Assembly: GCA_946222885.1 (NCBI GenBank)
Contig: CAMIAK010000010.1
Span: 57,935 to 121,934, forward strand
Source: an uncultured Nesterenkonia sp.
GTDB taxonomy: Bacteria > Actinomycetota > Actinomycetes > Actinomycetales > Micrococcaceae
Length of the DNA: 64,000 nt
Direction of reading: 5' to 3'
Shown: positions 50,090 to 58,563 of the stretch, piece by piece
How the letters are laid out: each line of letters opens with the position of its first letter
Position numbering within the stretch: the first letter of the stretch is position 1
The notes under the pieces: generated by a model
Told to the model about the DNA's origin: nothing
The model's input: only the letters and a program-made list of their open reading frames with translations
Database searches by the model: none
Position numbers and translations under genes: made by a program

Positions 50090-51451
50090 TCAGCTCCCCT
50101 CGAGCAGCTCCGTGACCAGGGCGGCGATCCGGCTGCGCTCGGAGCGTGTGAGGGTCACGTGGCCGAACAGCGGGTTCCCCTTGAGGGTCTCCACCACGGC
50201 GGCGATGCCGTCATGGCGGCCCACCCGCAGGTTGTCGCGCTGGGCTACGTCGTGGGTCAGCACGATCTTCGAGTTCTGGCCCATCCGGGACATCACCGTC
50301 AGCAGCACGTTCTTCTCCAGCGACTGGGCTTCATCCACGATCACCCAGGAGTCGTGCAGGGAACGCCCGCGGATATGGGTCAGGGGCAACACCTCCAGCA
50401 GGCCGCGGGCCATGACCTCCTCGAGCACGTTCTCGCTCACCAGGGCCGAGAGCGTGTCATAGACGGCCTGACCCCAGGGATTCATCTTCTCGGCCTCGGT
50501 CCCGGGGAGATAGCCCAGGTCCTGGCCTCCCACGGCGTAGAGCGGGCGGAAGACCACGATCTTCCTGTGCTCGCGGCGCTCCAGGACCGCCTCCAGGCCG
50601 GCGCAGAGGGCCAGCGCGGACTTCCCCGTCCCCGCGCGGCCGCCCATGGAGACGATGCCGACCTCCCGGTCCATGAGCATGTCGATGGCCAGCCGCTGCT
50701 CGGCGCTGCGCCCGTGGACCCCGAAGACGTCTCGGTCTCCGCGGACCACCTTGACGTACTTCTGGAAGGTCGCGTCCTGCTGGACCCGGCCCAGGGCCGA
50801 GCCGTGCGGCCCCTGGATGACCAGGCCGGTGTTGGTGGGCAGCGACGCGGCATCCTCCAGATCGATGCACTCGCCGTCGTAGAGCTCGCCGATCTGTTCC
50901 TCGGTGGCGGTGACCTCGGCCAGTCCGGTCCAGCCGGAGTCGGCGACCCATTCGTTGCGGTACTCGTCGGCGTCGAGCCCCATGGCGGAGGCTTTGACCC
51001 GCATGGGCAGGTCCTTGGAGATCACGGTGACGTCGCGGCCCTCGTCGGCGAAGGACTTGGCCACCGCCAGGATGCGCGAATCGTTGTCCGCGCCGCGGAA
51101 GCCGTGAGGGAGCACCTCCAGACTGATGTGGTTGAGCTCCACCAATAGGTGCCCGCCGTCGTCGTTGAGCGGGATCGGCTGGTTCAGGGCTCCATGGGCG
51201 GTGCGCAGCTCGTCCAGCAGGCGCAGTGCGGAGCGGGCGTAGTAGCCGAGATCCGAGTCGTGGCGCTTCTTCTCCAGCTCGGAGATCACCACGAGGGGGA
51301 GGATCACCTCATGCTCGGCGAAGCGCAGCACCGCCTTCGGATCGGAGAGCAGCACAGAGGTGTCCAGCACATAGGACTTCTGCGCGAGCTCCTTCTCCAC
51401 AGCGGTCTCGGCGAAGGTTTTGTCAGCGGGGGTGTTCAGCTCTACGGACAC
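50090..51451 (-). CDS. phoH: PhoH-family ATPase with N-terminal PIN domain
   Basis: A 453-residue fusion. The PIN nuclease domain (residues 25-160; KSYVLDTSVLLSDPKAVLRFAEHEVILPLVVISELE, acidic metal residues, DVTVISKD) is joined to a PhoH P-loop domain (GGRAGTGKSALALCAGLEAVL Walker A; SWVIVDEAQSLEK Walker B). Such PhoH2 proteins unwind and cleave RNA. GTG 51451 has GGAG 5 nt before it; longer frames are not supported. A promoter lies near 51638-51665. Convergent with uppS. Confidence 0.88.
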   Translation of the reverse strand: MSVELNTPADKTFAETAVEKELAQKSYVLDTSVLLSDPKAVLRFAEHEVILPLVVISELEKKRHDSDLGYYARSALRLLDELRTAHGALNQPIPLNDDGGHLLVELNHISLEVLPHGFRGADNDSRILAVAKSFADEGRDVTVISKDLPMRVKASAMGLDADEYRNEWVADSGWTGLAEVTATEEQIGELYDGECIDLEDAASLPTNTGLVIQGPHGSALGRVQQDATFQKYVKVVRGDRDVFGVHGRSAEQRLAIDMLMDREVGIVSMGGRAGTGKSALALCAGLEAVLERREHRKIVVFRPLYAVGGQDLGYLPGTEAEKMNPWGQAVYDTLSALVSENVLEEVMARGLLEVLPLTHIRGRSLHDSWVIVDEAQSLEKNVLLTVMSRMGQNSKIVLTHDVAQRDNLRVGRHDGIAAVVETLKGNPLFGHVTLTRSERSRIAALVTELLEGS

Positions 51452-51795
51452 AGCGTCTCCAGACCCGGGAAAGAAAAAGGTCCCGACGGCGCTCCTGTGC
51501 GGGACAGACGCCGGGGCGCCCGCCTGCCGCACCATGACTCGCCGCGGAACCTGTGCATTCCCGCATCGCATCGTCGGGTGGTGTGTGGGTCGGCCCTGGT
51601 GATGACGGCCAGGGGCCGGACCGACCCCATCTGTGCCGTATCAACACTCGGGCCTCTCCGGTCAATGATCTGACACCTTCAGAGTAGGCACTTCTGACGC
51701 TGTGGCAGGCAACCCGCTCGGAGTTTCGCGTGACGAACAGGTAAACAGTTCGTGAGGAGCGCAGGTCCCACGGGCGAAGGACCTGCGCCGGAGGG
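51452..51795. promoter_or_regulatory. Intergenic region: phoH promoter/leader and rhomboid terminator
   Basis: On the minus strand TTGACC (51665-51660), 16-nt spacer, TGATAC (51643-51638) form the phoH promoter, giving a leader of about 180 nt. The leader holds an imperfect GC-rich hairpin around 51590-51623. Beyond, two stem-loops follow the rhomboid stop. No gene of its own is seen here. Confidence 0.55.
51733..51788 (-). terminator. Two stem-loops downstream of the rhomboid gene
   Basis: GCGCAGGTCC/GGACCTGCGC (51759-51768 with 51779-51788) is a perfect 10-bp stem 7 bp past the stop; ACGAAC/GTTCGT (51733-51753 region) forms a second, smaller hairpin. Together they likely terminate rhomboid transcription. 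Confidence 0.6.
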
Positions 51796-52443
51796 TCACC
51801 CCAGACGGCGCCGGGCTCGCTCAGCCCTGCGCAGCTGCCGTTCGGCACGCAGCGTGCGGGTCAGCCACAGTGCGACGACGACGCCGGCGCAGGCACCGAA
51901 CAGGTGGCCGGTCCAGGAGACGCTCGGCCGGCCAGGGAGCAGTCCTGGCAGCATGGCCACCGCGTGGAAGACCGCGACCACGACGGCGAACAGGATGGCC
52001 AGCGGGCGCCGCTTGGCCCATCCGTAGACCAGCAGGAACGCGGCGAAGCCGTAGATGACCCCGGAGGCGCCGACATGGTTCCCCGTGGTCCCTCCCAGCC
52101 ACAGCAGCGCCCCGCCGAAGAACCAGATCCCCGCGGTCACCCTGGGGAAGTCGCGGGAGATGATCGCGGTCATAGAGCCCAGGATGATCCAGCTGACCGA
52201 ATTCCCGAGCAGGTGCAGCCATCCGCCGTGGAGCAGAGGCATGAACACGATGCCGGCCAGGCCGGAGAGGGAGCGGGGCCGCAGGCCCAGCAGGTCGTTG
52301 AGCCAGTAGCCGCCCAGAGCGTTGACCAGGTGGATCACCCATATGGCGGCAAGCAGCACCACCACAGGGCCCAAGGTCCTGACCAGTGAGTCTCTGGCGT
52401 CCCGGCCGATGGAGGACCAGCTGTCGTTCTCCGTGGTGCTCAT
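51796..52443 (-). CDS. Rhomboid family intramembrane serine protease
   Basis: A 215-residue six-span protein. Conserved elements: MPLLHGGWLHLLGNSVSW (HxxxN loop), the nucleophile in GNHVGASGVIYG (GASG Ser) and the base His in SWTGHLFGACAG. It should cut single-span substrates within the membrane. It is short, lacking extra cytosolic domains. Divergent from the osmoprotectant importer with 62 bp between. Confidence 0.9.
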   Translation of the reverse strand: MSTTENDSWSSIGRDARDSLVRTLGPVVVLLAAIWVIHLVNALGGYWLNDLLGLRPRSLSGLAGIVFMPLLHGGWLHLLGNSVSWIILGSMTAIISRDFPRVTAGIWFFGGALLWLGGTTGNHVGASGVIYGFAAFLLVYGWAKRRPLAILFAVVVAVFHAVAMLPGLLPGRPSVSWTGHLFGACAGVVVALWLTRTLRAERQLRRAERARRRLG

Positions 52444-52505
52444 CCCTCCATGCTAGGCCGTCATCGCGTTAGGCTGTACCACAGTCATCCTCCGGAAGTG
52501 GGTTC

Positions 52506-53366
52506 ATGGGCATCGCATTCAAGGACGTCAGCAAGACCTACCCGGAGGGCACCCAGGCGGTCCGGGACTTCAGCCTGACGATCCCCTCCCACACCACTAC
52601 GGTGTTCCTGGGCTCCTCGGGCTGCGGGAAGACCACCCTGCTGCGGATGGTCAACCGCATGGTGGACCCCTCATCCGGACAGGTGCTGATCGACGACGAG
52701 GACATCGCCTCCGTCCATCCGGTGCGGCTGCGCCGCAGGATCGGTTATGTGATGCAGCACTCCGGGCTGCTGCCGCACCGGAAGGTCATCGACAACGTGG
52801 CCACGGTGCTGCGGCTCAACGGCTCCGGACGGGCCGAGGCGCGGAAGCGGGCGGAGGAGCTGCTCGACGTCGTCGGGCTGGACCCCGCCCTGGGGAAGCG
52901 GTACCCGGAGCAGCTCTCCGGGGGCCAGCAGCAGCGGGTCGGCGTGGCCCGCGGCCTGGCCAGCGACCCCAACATCCTGCTGATGGACGAGCCCTTCGGC
53001 GCTGTGGACCCGCTGGTCCGCCTGGAGCTGCAGAAGGAGCTCAAGCGCATCCAGACCGAGCTGCGCAAGACGATCGTCTTCGTCACCCATGACATCGATG
53101 AGGCGCTGGTCTTGGGGGATCAGATCGTGGTGCTCAAGTCCGGGGGAGAGATCGCCCAGGTGGGCACCCCGCTGGAGCTGGTGACCGCTCCGGCCGATGA
53201 CTTCGTCGCCCAGTTCGTGGGCCTGGAGGACGGACGCCGCACGCTGAAGGCAGTGCCCGGAGAGCACGGCGGCTGGGCGGTCACCGATGCCCACGGGCGC
53301 CCGCTCGGCGTGCTGGACGGGCCTGTGCCCGGCAGCTCTGCGCCGGACAGGCCCGCGGAGGACTGA
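52506..53366 (+). CDS. Osmoprotectant (betaine/choline/proline type) ABC ATPase
   Basis: A 286-residue OpuCA/ProV-type ATPase: Walker A GSSGCGKTTLLRMVNRM, VHPVRLRRRIGYVMQHSGLLPHRKV, signature LSGGQQQR, Walker B LLMDEPFGAVDP, VTHDIDEAL. The MVNR and IGYVxQ patterns are typical of quaternary-amine importers. CBS osmosensing domains found in longer OpuCA are missing. It is first in a four-gene operon. Confidence 0.9.
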   Translation: MGIAFKDVSKTYPEGTQAVRDFSLTIPSHTTTVFLGSSGCGKTTLLRMVNRMVDPSSGQVLIDDEDIASVHPVRLRRRIGYVMQHSGLLPHRKVIDNVATVLRLNGSGRAEARKRAEELLDVVGLDPALGKRYPEQLSGGQQQRVGVARGLASDPNILLMDEPFGAVDPLVRLELQKELKRIQTELRKTIVFVTHDIDEALVLGDQIVVLKSGGEIAQVGTPLELVTAPADDFVAQFVGLEDGRRTLKAVPGEHGGWAVTDAHGRPLGVLDGPVPGSSAPDRPAED

Positions 53367-53368
53367 GC

Positions 53369-54028
53369 ATGGACTGGATCCTGCGCAACGCCCCGCGCAT
53401 CGGGGAGCTCACCCTGGACCATCTGGCGCTGAGCCTGCCGGCGGTGCTGGCGGCCTTCCTGCTCTCGATCCCGCTGGCGGTGCTGGCCAACCGGCTGCGC
53501 CTGCTGCGCGAACCGATCATCTCCGGCACGGGGCTGCTCTACGCAGTGCCCTCCCTGCCGCTGTTCATCGTGCTGCCGATCATCCTGGGCACCGGCGTGC
53601 GCGACCCCTTCAACGTGGTGGTCGCACTGACGCTGTTCGGGATGGCGCTGATGGTCCGCTCCGCGGCCGAGGCGCTGGACGCGGTCTCCGGGGACGTCCG
53701 ACTCGCGGCCACCGCGCAGGGCTACTCGCCCTGGGGACGCTTCTGGGCGGTGGACCTGCCGCTGGCCGGCCCGGCGCTGCTGGCGGGCCTGCGCGTGGTC
53801 AGCGTGAGCACCATCAGCCTGGTCACGGTCAGCGCGGTGCTGGGCGTGCAGTCGCTGGGCTCGCTGTTCACCGACGGCTTCCAGCGCGGCATCATGCCCT
53901 CCATCCTGGCCGGCGTCGTGATGACCGCCCTGGTGGCCCTGATCCTGGACCTGCTGCTGATCCTGGCCGGACGGACGCTGATGCCCTGGAAGCGCACGGC
54001 CGGCAGGACTGAGGGGGCCGCGGCATGA
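53369..54028 (+). CDS. Osmoprotectant ABC permease 1
   Basis: A 219-residue OpuCB/ProW-like permease with five to six spans: LDHLALSLPAVLAAFLLSIPLAVLANR, GLLYAVPSLPLFIVLP, and the EAA loop AATAQGYSPWGRFWAVDLPLAGPALLAGLR. It starts 2 bp after the ATPase stop and overlaps the next permease (ATGA). Confidence 0.9.
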   Translation: MDWILRNAPRIGELTLDHLALSLPAVLAAFLLSIPLAVLANRLRLLREPIISGTGLLYAVPSLPLFIVLPIILGTGVRDPFNVVVALTLFGMALMVRSAAEALDAVSGDVRLAATAQGYSPWGRFWAVDLPLAGPALLAGLRVVSVSTISLVTVSAVLGVQSLGSLFTDGFQRGIMPSILAGVVMTALVALILDLLLILAGRTLMPWKRTAGRTEGAAA

Positions 54029-54687
54029 ACCACCTCATCGACGCCTTCCGGCTGCTGCTGGAGTCCGAGACCTGGTCCGGGCCCTCCGGCATGGGTGCGC
54101 GGGCTGCGGAGCACCTGCAGTACACGCTCATCGCCGTCACCCTGTCGGCCCTGATCGCGCTGCCCATCGGGCTGGCGGTCGGGCACTTCGGCCGCGGCAA
54201 GAACCTCGCCGTCATCAGCACCGGAGTGGTGCGCGCACTGCCCACCCTGGGCGTGCTGACCCTGGTGGCTCTGCTGACCGGGATCGGGCTGATGGCGCCG
54301 ATGGTCGCCTTCATCACCCTAGCCGTGCCCTCGATCATCGCCGGGGCCTACTCCGGGGTGGAGTCGGTCGACTCCCGGGTGGTCGACGCCGCCCGGGCCC
54401 AGGGGATGAACCGGTGGCAGATCCTCTTCACCGTCCAGATCCCGCTGGGGCTGCCGCTGATCATCGGCGGCATCCGGCTGGCGGTCCTCCAGGTGGTCGG
54501 CACAGCGATCCTCGCCGCCTACGTGGGAGCCGGAGGCCTCGGAGCCCCGCTGTTCCTGGGGCTGAGGACCTACGACTACCCGCTGCTGCTCGCCGCGTCC
54601 ATCGTGGTGATCCTGCTGGCGATCCTCCTCGATGCCGCCTTCGATCTCGCCCAGAGATTCACCCGCCGTCTGCCCGGCATCTCCTGA
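54025..54687 (+). CDS. Osmoprotectant ABC permease 2
   Basis: A 220-residue permease related to the previous one: EHLQYTLIAVTLSALIALPIGLAVGHFGRG, GVVRALPTLGVLTLVAL, and EAA loop DAARAQGMNRWQILFTVQIPLGLPLIIGG. Both permeases are unfused to binding domains; the lipoprotein is separate, 124 bp downstream. Confidence 0.9.
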   Translation: MNHLIDAFRLLLESETWSGPSGMGARAAEHLQYTLIAVTLSALIALPIGLAVGHFGRGKNLAVISTGVVRALPTLGVLTLVALLTGIGLMAPMVAFITLAVPSIIAGAYSGVESVDSRVVDAARAQGMNRWQILFTVQIPLGLPLIIGGIRLAVLQVVGTAILAAYVGAGGLGAPLFLGLRTYDYPLLLAASIVVILLAILLDAAFDLAQRFTRRLPGIS

Positions 54688-54810
54688 CCGATCAGCTCGG
54701 CCTCGTGGGACATCTGAGTGGGTCAGAACAGAGGTGGGAGCTTCATCTATCACTTCTTCGAGGACGACTGAGGCAGGATTGATCTGCCACCATATGCTGA
54801 GAGGAAACCG

Positions 54811-55749
54811 ATGATGAGCACATATGACGGGAACACTGCACGCCGGCTGTCCTGGGCAGGTCTGGGGATCGCCGCCCTGGCTCTGACCGCCTGCGGCAGC
54901 GACGATCCGCTGGGTGACGGCGGATCGGAGGAGGACAGCGGCGGCGCAGAGGGCGCACTGGTCGTCGGCTCCCAGCAGTACTACTCCAACACCATCGTCG
55001 CGGAGCTCTACGCTCAGGTGCTCGAGGACGCAGGCTACGACGTCGAGCGGGAGTTCGAGATCGGCCAGCGCGAGGTCTACATGCCGGAGCTGGAGGCGGG
55101 GGAGATCGACGTCTTCCCCGAGTACACCGGCAACCTGCTGCAGTACCTGGACGGCGACTCCGAGGCCTCGACCTCCGAAGAGGTGGAGGCTGAGCTCGAG
55201 GCGGCGCTGCCGGAGGGGCTCACCGTGCTGGAGCCCGCTGAGGCCACCGACCAGGACAGCTATACGGTGACCGCCGAGTTCGCTGAGGAGCACGGGCTGG
55301 AGAGCATCGGTGATCTGGCGGAGCTCGAGGACCTCACCATCGTCTCCAACTCCGAGTTCGAGACCCGGCCCTATGGGCCGCAGGGCGCCAGCGAGGTCTA
55401 CGGTGCCGAGGTGAGCCTGCTCGCCGTCGAGGACTCCGGCGGCCCGCTGACGGTCAACGCCCTGCTGGACGGGGAGGCGGAGGTCGCCAACATCTACACC
55501 GCCGACCCGGCCATCGAGGAGAACGATCTGGTGGTCCTGGAGGACCCGGAGGAGCTGATCCTGCCGCAGAACCTCTTCCCGCTGGTCTCGGAGAACGTGG
55601 ATGAGGAGGCCCAGGCGCTCCTGGAGGAGGTCAGCGCCGCGCTGACCCAGGAGGAGCTCCTGGAGCTCAACGCCCAGAGCGTGGACGAGCAGGCCTCCGC
55701 CGAAGAGGTCGCCTCCGGGTGGCTGGCTGAGCAGGGACTGGTCGAGTAG
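54811..55749 (+). CDS. Osmoprotectant-binding lipoprotein (OpuAC/OpuCC type)
   Basis: A 312-residue lipoprotein with signal and lipobox LTAC (Cys28), an acidic linker, and the quaternary-amine binding fold: LVVGSQQYYSNTIVAELYAQVLEDAGYDV, YMPELEAGEIDVFPEYTGNLLQYL, LIVLEDP..LILPQNLFPLVSENV-like end. It would bind betaine, choline or ectoine-like solutes. AGGAAACCG precedes ATG 54811; ATG 54814 is an equivalent alternative. The 123-bp gap before it may hold its own promoter, which would allow extra binding protein. Confidence 0.9.
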   Translation: MMSTYDGNTARRLSWAGLGIAALALTACGSDDPLGDGGSEEDSGGAEGALVVGSQQYYSNTIVAELYAQVLEDAGYDVEREFEIGQREVYMPELEAGEIDVFPEYTGNLLQYLDGDSEASTSEEVEAELEAALPEGLTVLEPAEATDQDSYTVTAEFAEEHGLESIGDLAELEDLTIVSNSEFETRPYGPQGASEVYGAEVSLLAVEDSGGPLTVNALLDGEAEVANIYTADPAIEENDLVVLEDPEELILPQNLFPLVSENVDEEAQALLEEVSAALTQEELLELNAQSVDEQASAEEVASGWLAEQGLVE

Positions 55750-55760
55750 AGGACCGTCTG

Positions 55761-55826
55761 GACGCTGAGGGGCCGTTTCGGCCGCCGTCACCGCGGTGAG
55801 GGCGGCCGAGGTGGTCCCTCAGCGTC
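55761..55826. terminator. Large bidirectional terminator between the osmoprotectant operon and hemA
   Basis: Outer arms GACGCTGAGGG (55761-55771) and CCCTCAGCGTC (55816-55826) pair perfectly and extend by CC/GG; an inner stem CGGCCGCC/GGCGGCCG (55779-55786, 55801-55808) encloses TCACC/GGTGA. The convergent gap is 103 bp and this fills most of it, so it should stop readthrough both ways. Confidence 0.8.
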
Positions 55827-55852
55827 TCTCCGGTGCTGGGAGTTCCCGCCGG

Positions 55853-57388
55853 TCAGCCGGCCTTGGAGAAGACCTGCGCCGGCTCCACGTGGCGGACCGC
55901 GTCCAGCCGCTCCACGTTGAAGTCGCCGGGGCGGTGGTGCCGGCAGAAGCCCCCGGCAGGGACCTGGCGCAGGTAGGCGGCCATCTGGGCCAGCTCGGCG
56001 GGGGAGAAGTCCTCGGCGCGGCGGCGCTTGGCCGGGGTCCGGCGCCCCTCTCCTTCTGTGAGGGCCTGCTCACGCGGGGCGACCTCCAGGCCGAAGACGT
56101 CCTCCAGGGCCTTCACATAGTCCTCGGTGCGGCCCTCGGCGGCCAGCTCCCGGGCGCGGACGGTGGGGGTGTGGAGCAGCTTCCGGACGATCTTCCGGAC
56201 TGCGAACTCCACCTCCTCGGCCGCGCCGGTGCAGCCGTGGTGCTTCCGGACCTTCTCCATCTCCTCGTCCAGCAGCTGATGGGTGTGCCGGCGCAGGGCC
56301 ACGATGGCGTCGTCGGCGCTGCGTTCGCGGCGCTCGGTCAGGTACTGCCTGACCGAGTCGGCGACGACGGCGCGCGCCTCCTCCACCGAGTCCTCGGTCT
56401 CCGAAGGGGCCGCCATCTTCACCGACTCCAGGGTGATGAGGTCGACGCCGTCGAGCTCGGCGACCTCGGGGGAGAAGTCATGGGAGAGCGCCAGGTCGAT
56501 CACGGTCAGCGGTTCGGCAGAGACGTTCTCCTGGCCGAGCCCGCGCAGCGTGCGGATCTCCCCGGCGGTGATCTGGCGGTTCCCGCCGGAGCAGCCGATG
56601 ACGACGTCGGCGGCGCGGAACGCCCCGGCCAGCTCCTCCATCCGCAGGGCACGGACGGTTCCGGGGGACCGGTGGCCCTCTGCGCGGTGCTTCTCCAGCC
56701 GCTGGGCCACGAACTCCTCGGCCCGCCCGGAGCCGGAGAACACGGAGACCTCGCCCACGCCGCGCTCGAGCAGCTGCGCCAGGGAGGTGCCCGCATAGGC
56801 GCCGGTGCCGATGAGTACCACGGAGGCGCCGCGGTAGAACTCGGCGGCATCGCCGTGCATATCCCCGGCGATGTCCAGGGCCACCGAGACGATGGAGCGC
56901 CCGCGCGAGCCCAGGGCGGTGCGGGTTCCGACGTCCTTGGCGGTGCGGGTGGCCGTCTCGAAGAGCTTGGTCAGGTTTCCGCTCACGGTTCCGGCGCTCT
57001 GCGCCTCGGCCAGCGAGCGGCGGACCTGGCCGGCGATCTCGCGTTCGCCGATGACCGCGGAGTCCAGGCCGGCCCCGACTTCGAAGAGGTGGCTGACGGC
57101 ATCGTCCTCCACCAGGGTCCGGAAGGAGGAGGAGATGGTCCCGCGGCTCAGTCCGGAGGACTCGGCGACGGCCTCGATCAGCTGCTCACGGGCGGATTCG
57201 ACGTCCTCGGGCCGTTCGGAGGGGGACTCCGCGTAGATCTCGAGCCGGTTGCAGGTCGCCAGCGTCACGGCAGGCACATCGACAGAACCGGCCACATCGG
57301 CCGCTCCTGAGCTGAGTGTTCCCACGGTCTCGAGGTCGAGGTCCGAGTGGGTGGCGACGAGCGAGAAAAGAGTCACGACGCGCGCCAT
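55853..57388 (-). CDS. hemA: Glutamyl-tRNA reductase
   Basis: A 511-residue GluTR: nucleophile Cys46 in LATCNRLEIY, GLDSAVIGEREIAGQVRRSLAEAQ, NADPH fold SVVLIGTGAYAGTSLAQLL, GGNRQITAGEIR and the C-terminal dimer helix; the last 90 residues are longer than usual. It makes glutamate-1-semialdehyde from Glu-tRNA, the first committed haem step. ATG 57388 overlaps a TAGAAT hexamer (57392-57387). If that is the -10, translation begins at GTG 57376 (VTLFSLVATHSD), which matches actinobacterial homologues better. Divergent from hemE, sharing an operator-like repeat. Confidence 0.92.
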   Translation of the reverse strand: MARVVTLFSLVATHSDLDLETVGTLSSGAADVAGSVDVPAVTLATCNRLEIYAESPSERPEDVESAREQLIEAVAESSGLSRGTISSSFRTLVEDDAVSHLFEVGAGLDSAVIGEREIAGQVRRSLAEAQSAGTVSGNLTKLFETATRTAKDVGTRTALGSRGRSIVSVALDIAGDMHGDAAEFYRGASVVLIGTGAYAGTSLAQLLERGVGEVSVFSGSGRAEEFVAQRLEKHRAEGHRSPGTVRALRMEELAGAFRAADVVIGCSGGNRQITAGEIRTLRGLGQENVSAEPLTVIDLALSHDFSPEVAELDGVDLITLESVKMAAPSETEDSVEEARAVVADSVRQYLTERRERSADDAIVALRRHTHQLLDEEMEKVRKHHGCTGAAEEVEFAVRKIVRKLLHTPTVRARELAAEGRTEDYVKALEDVFGLEVAPREQALTEGEGRRTPAKRRRAEDFSPAELAQMAAYLRQVPAGGFCRHHRPGDFNVERLDAVRHVEPAQVFSKAG

Positions 57389-57407
57389 TCTACTACGTCG
57401 TGTAGAG
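57388..57407. promoter_or_regulatory. Operator-like inverted repeat in the hemA-hemE gap
   Basis: TTCTAC (57388-57393) and GTAGAG (57402-57407) are inverted half-sites 8 nt apart, overlapping the hemA -10-like TAGAAT. The same TTCTAC/GTAGAA words recur upstream of hemQ (60040-60066). The divergent gap is only 32 bp, so one bound protein would affect both genes. Confidence 0.55.
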
Positions 57408-57420
57408 GTACGCTGGAGCC

Positions 57421-58563
57421 ATGACTCAGCTCCCCTCAGACCACCCGCTGGTCCGCGGAATCACCGCCGACTCGCCCCTGCTCAACCAGTACCGCGGCTC
57501 TCGCACCGCCGCCGGGGAGCAGGCGCGGCCGGAGCGCAGGCCCGTCTGGTTCATGCGTCAGGCCGGGCGATCGCTGCCGGAGTACCGCTCCCTGCGCGAG
57601 GGCACCACCATGCTGGACGCCTGTCTGAACCCGGAGATGGCCGCGGAGATCACGTGTCAGCCGGTGCGCCGGCACGACGTCGACGCCGCCATCTTCTTCT
57701 CCGACATCGTCATCCCGCTGCGCCTGGCCGGGATCGACGTGGAGATCAAGCCCGGTGTGGGCCCGGTGCTCGGCTCCCCGGTGCGCACCCGTGAGGATGT
57801 GGAGGCGCTGCCGGAGCTGGACGACGCCGCCTTCGCCCCGATCACCGAGGCCGTGCAGCGGACCGTGGCAGGGCTGGCCGAGTTGGACCGGGAGCGTGGG
57901 CGTGAACCCGTCACCCCGCTGATCGGCTTCGCCGGGGCTCCCTTCACCCTGGCCGCCTACATGGTGGAGGGCAGGCCCTCCCGGGACCATCTCGGCCCCC
58001 GGGCGATGATGCACGGAGACCCCGAGACCTGGAACGCGCTGGCGGCCTGGGCCGCTGACGTCTCCGGGCGCTTCATGCGCGCCCAGCTCATGGCCGGCGC
58101 CTCGGCCGCCCAGCTCTTCGACTCCTGGGCGGGATCGCTCGGCCGGGAGGACTATGCCGCGCATGTCCAGAAGCACTCTGCGGCGGCCTTCTCCCATGTC
58201 ACCGGGCTGGGGGCGGAGCAGGGCGTGCGTGCCCCGCTGATCCACTTCGGCACCGGGACCAGCGAGATTCTGGACCTGATGAAGGAGGCCGGCGCCGACA
58301 TCGTGGGTGTGGACTACCGGCTGAACCTGAGTGAGGCCAGCGCCCGGGTGGGCGTTGAGACCCCGCTGCAGGGCAATATCGACCCCGCGCTGCTGACCGC
58401 CCCCTGGGAGGTCCTGGAGGCTCATGTCCGGCAGGTCGTCAGCAGCGGCGCCGGTGCGGCCGGGCATGTGCTGAACCTGGGCCACGGGGTGCCCCCGGAG
58501 ACCGATCCGGAGGTGCTGACCCGTGTGGTCAGCCTGATCCATGACATCGGCTACGCAGGCTGA
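57421..58563 (+). CDS. hemE: Uroporphyrinogen decarboxylase
   Basis: A 380-residue UroD: RPVWFMRQAGRSLPEYRSLR (signature with Arg and Asp partners), PLIGFAGAPFTLAAYMVEG, QLFDSWAGSL, LGHGVPPETDPEVLTRVV. It converts uroporphyrinogen III to coproporphyrinogen III. GGAG sits close to ATG 57421. A short N-terminal extension of about 25 residues is present. The 3' end overlaps the oxidase gene by 23 bp. Confidence 0.95.
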   Translation: MTQLPSDHPLVRGITADSPLLNQYRGSRTAAGEQARPERRPVWFMRQAGRSLPEYRSLREGTTMLDACLNPEMAAEITCQPVRRHDVDAAIFFSDIVIPLRLAGIDVEIKPGVGPVLGSPVRTREDVEALPELDDAAFAPITEAVQRTVAGLAELDRERGREPVTPLIGFAGAPFTLAAYMVEGRPSRDHLGPRAMMHGDPETWNALAAWAADVSGRFMRAQLMAGASAAQLFDSWAGSLGREDYAAHVQKHSAAAFSHVTGLGAEQGVRAPLIHFGTGTSEILDLMKEAGADIVGVDYRLNLSEASARVGVETPLQGNIDPALLTAPWEVLEAHVRQVVSSGAGAAGHVLNLGHGVPPETDPEVLTRVVSLIHDIGYAG

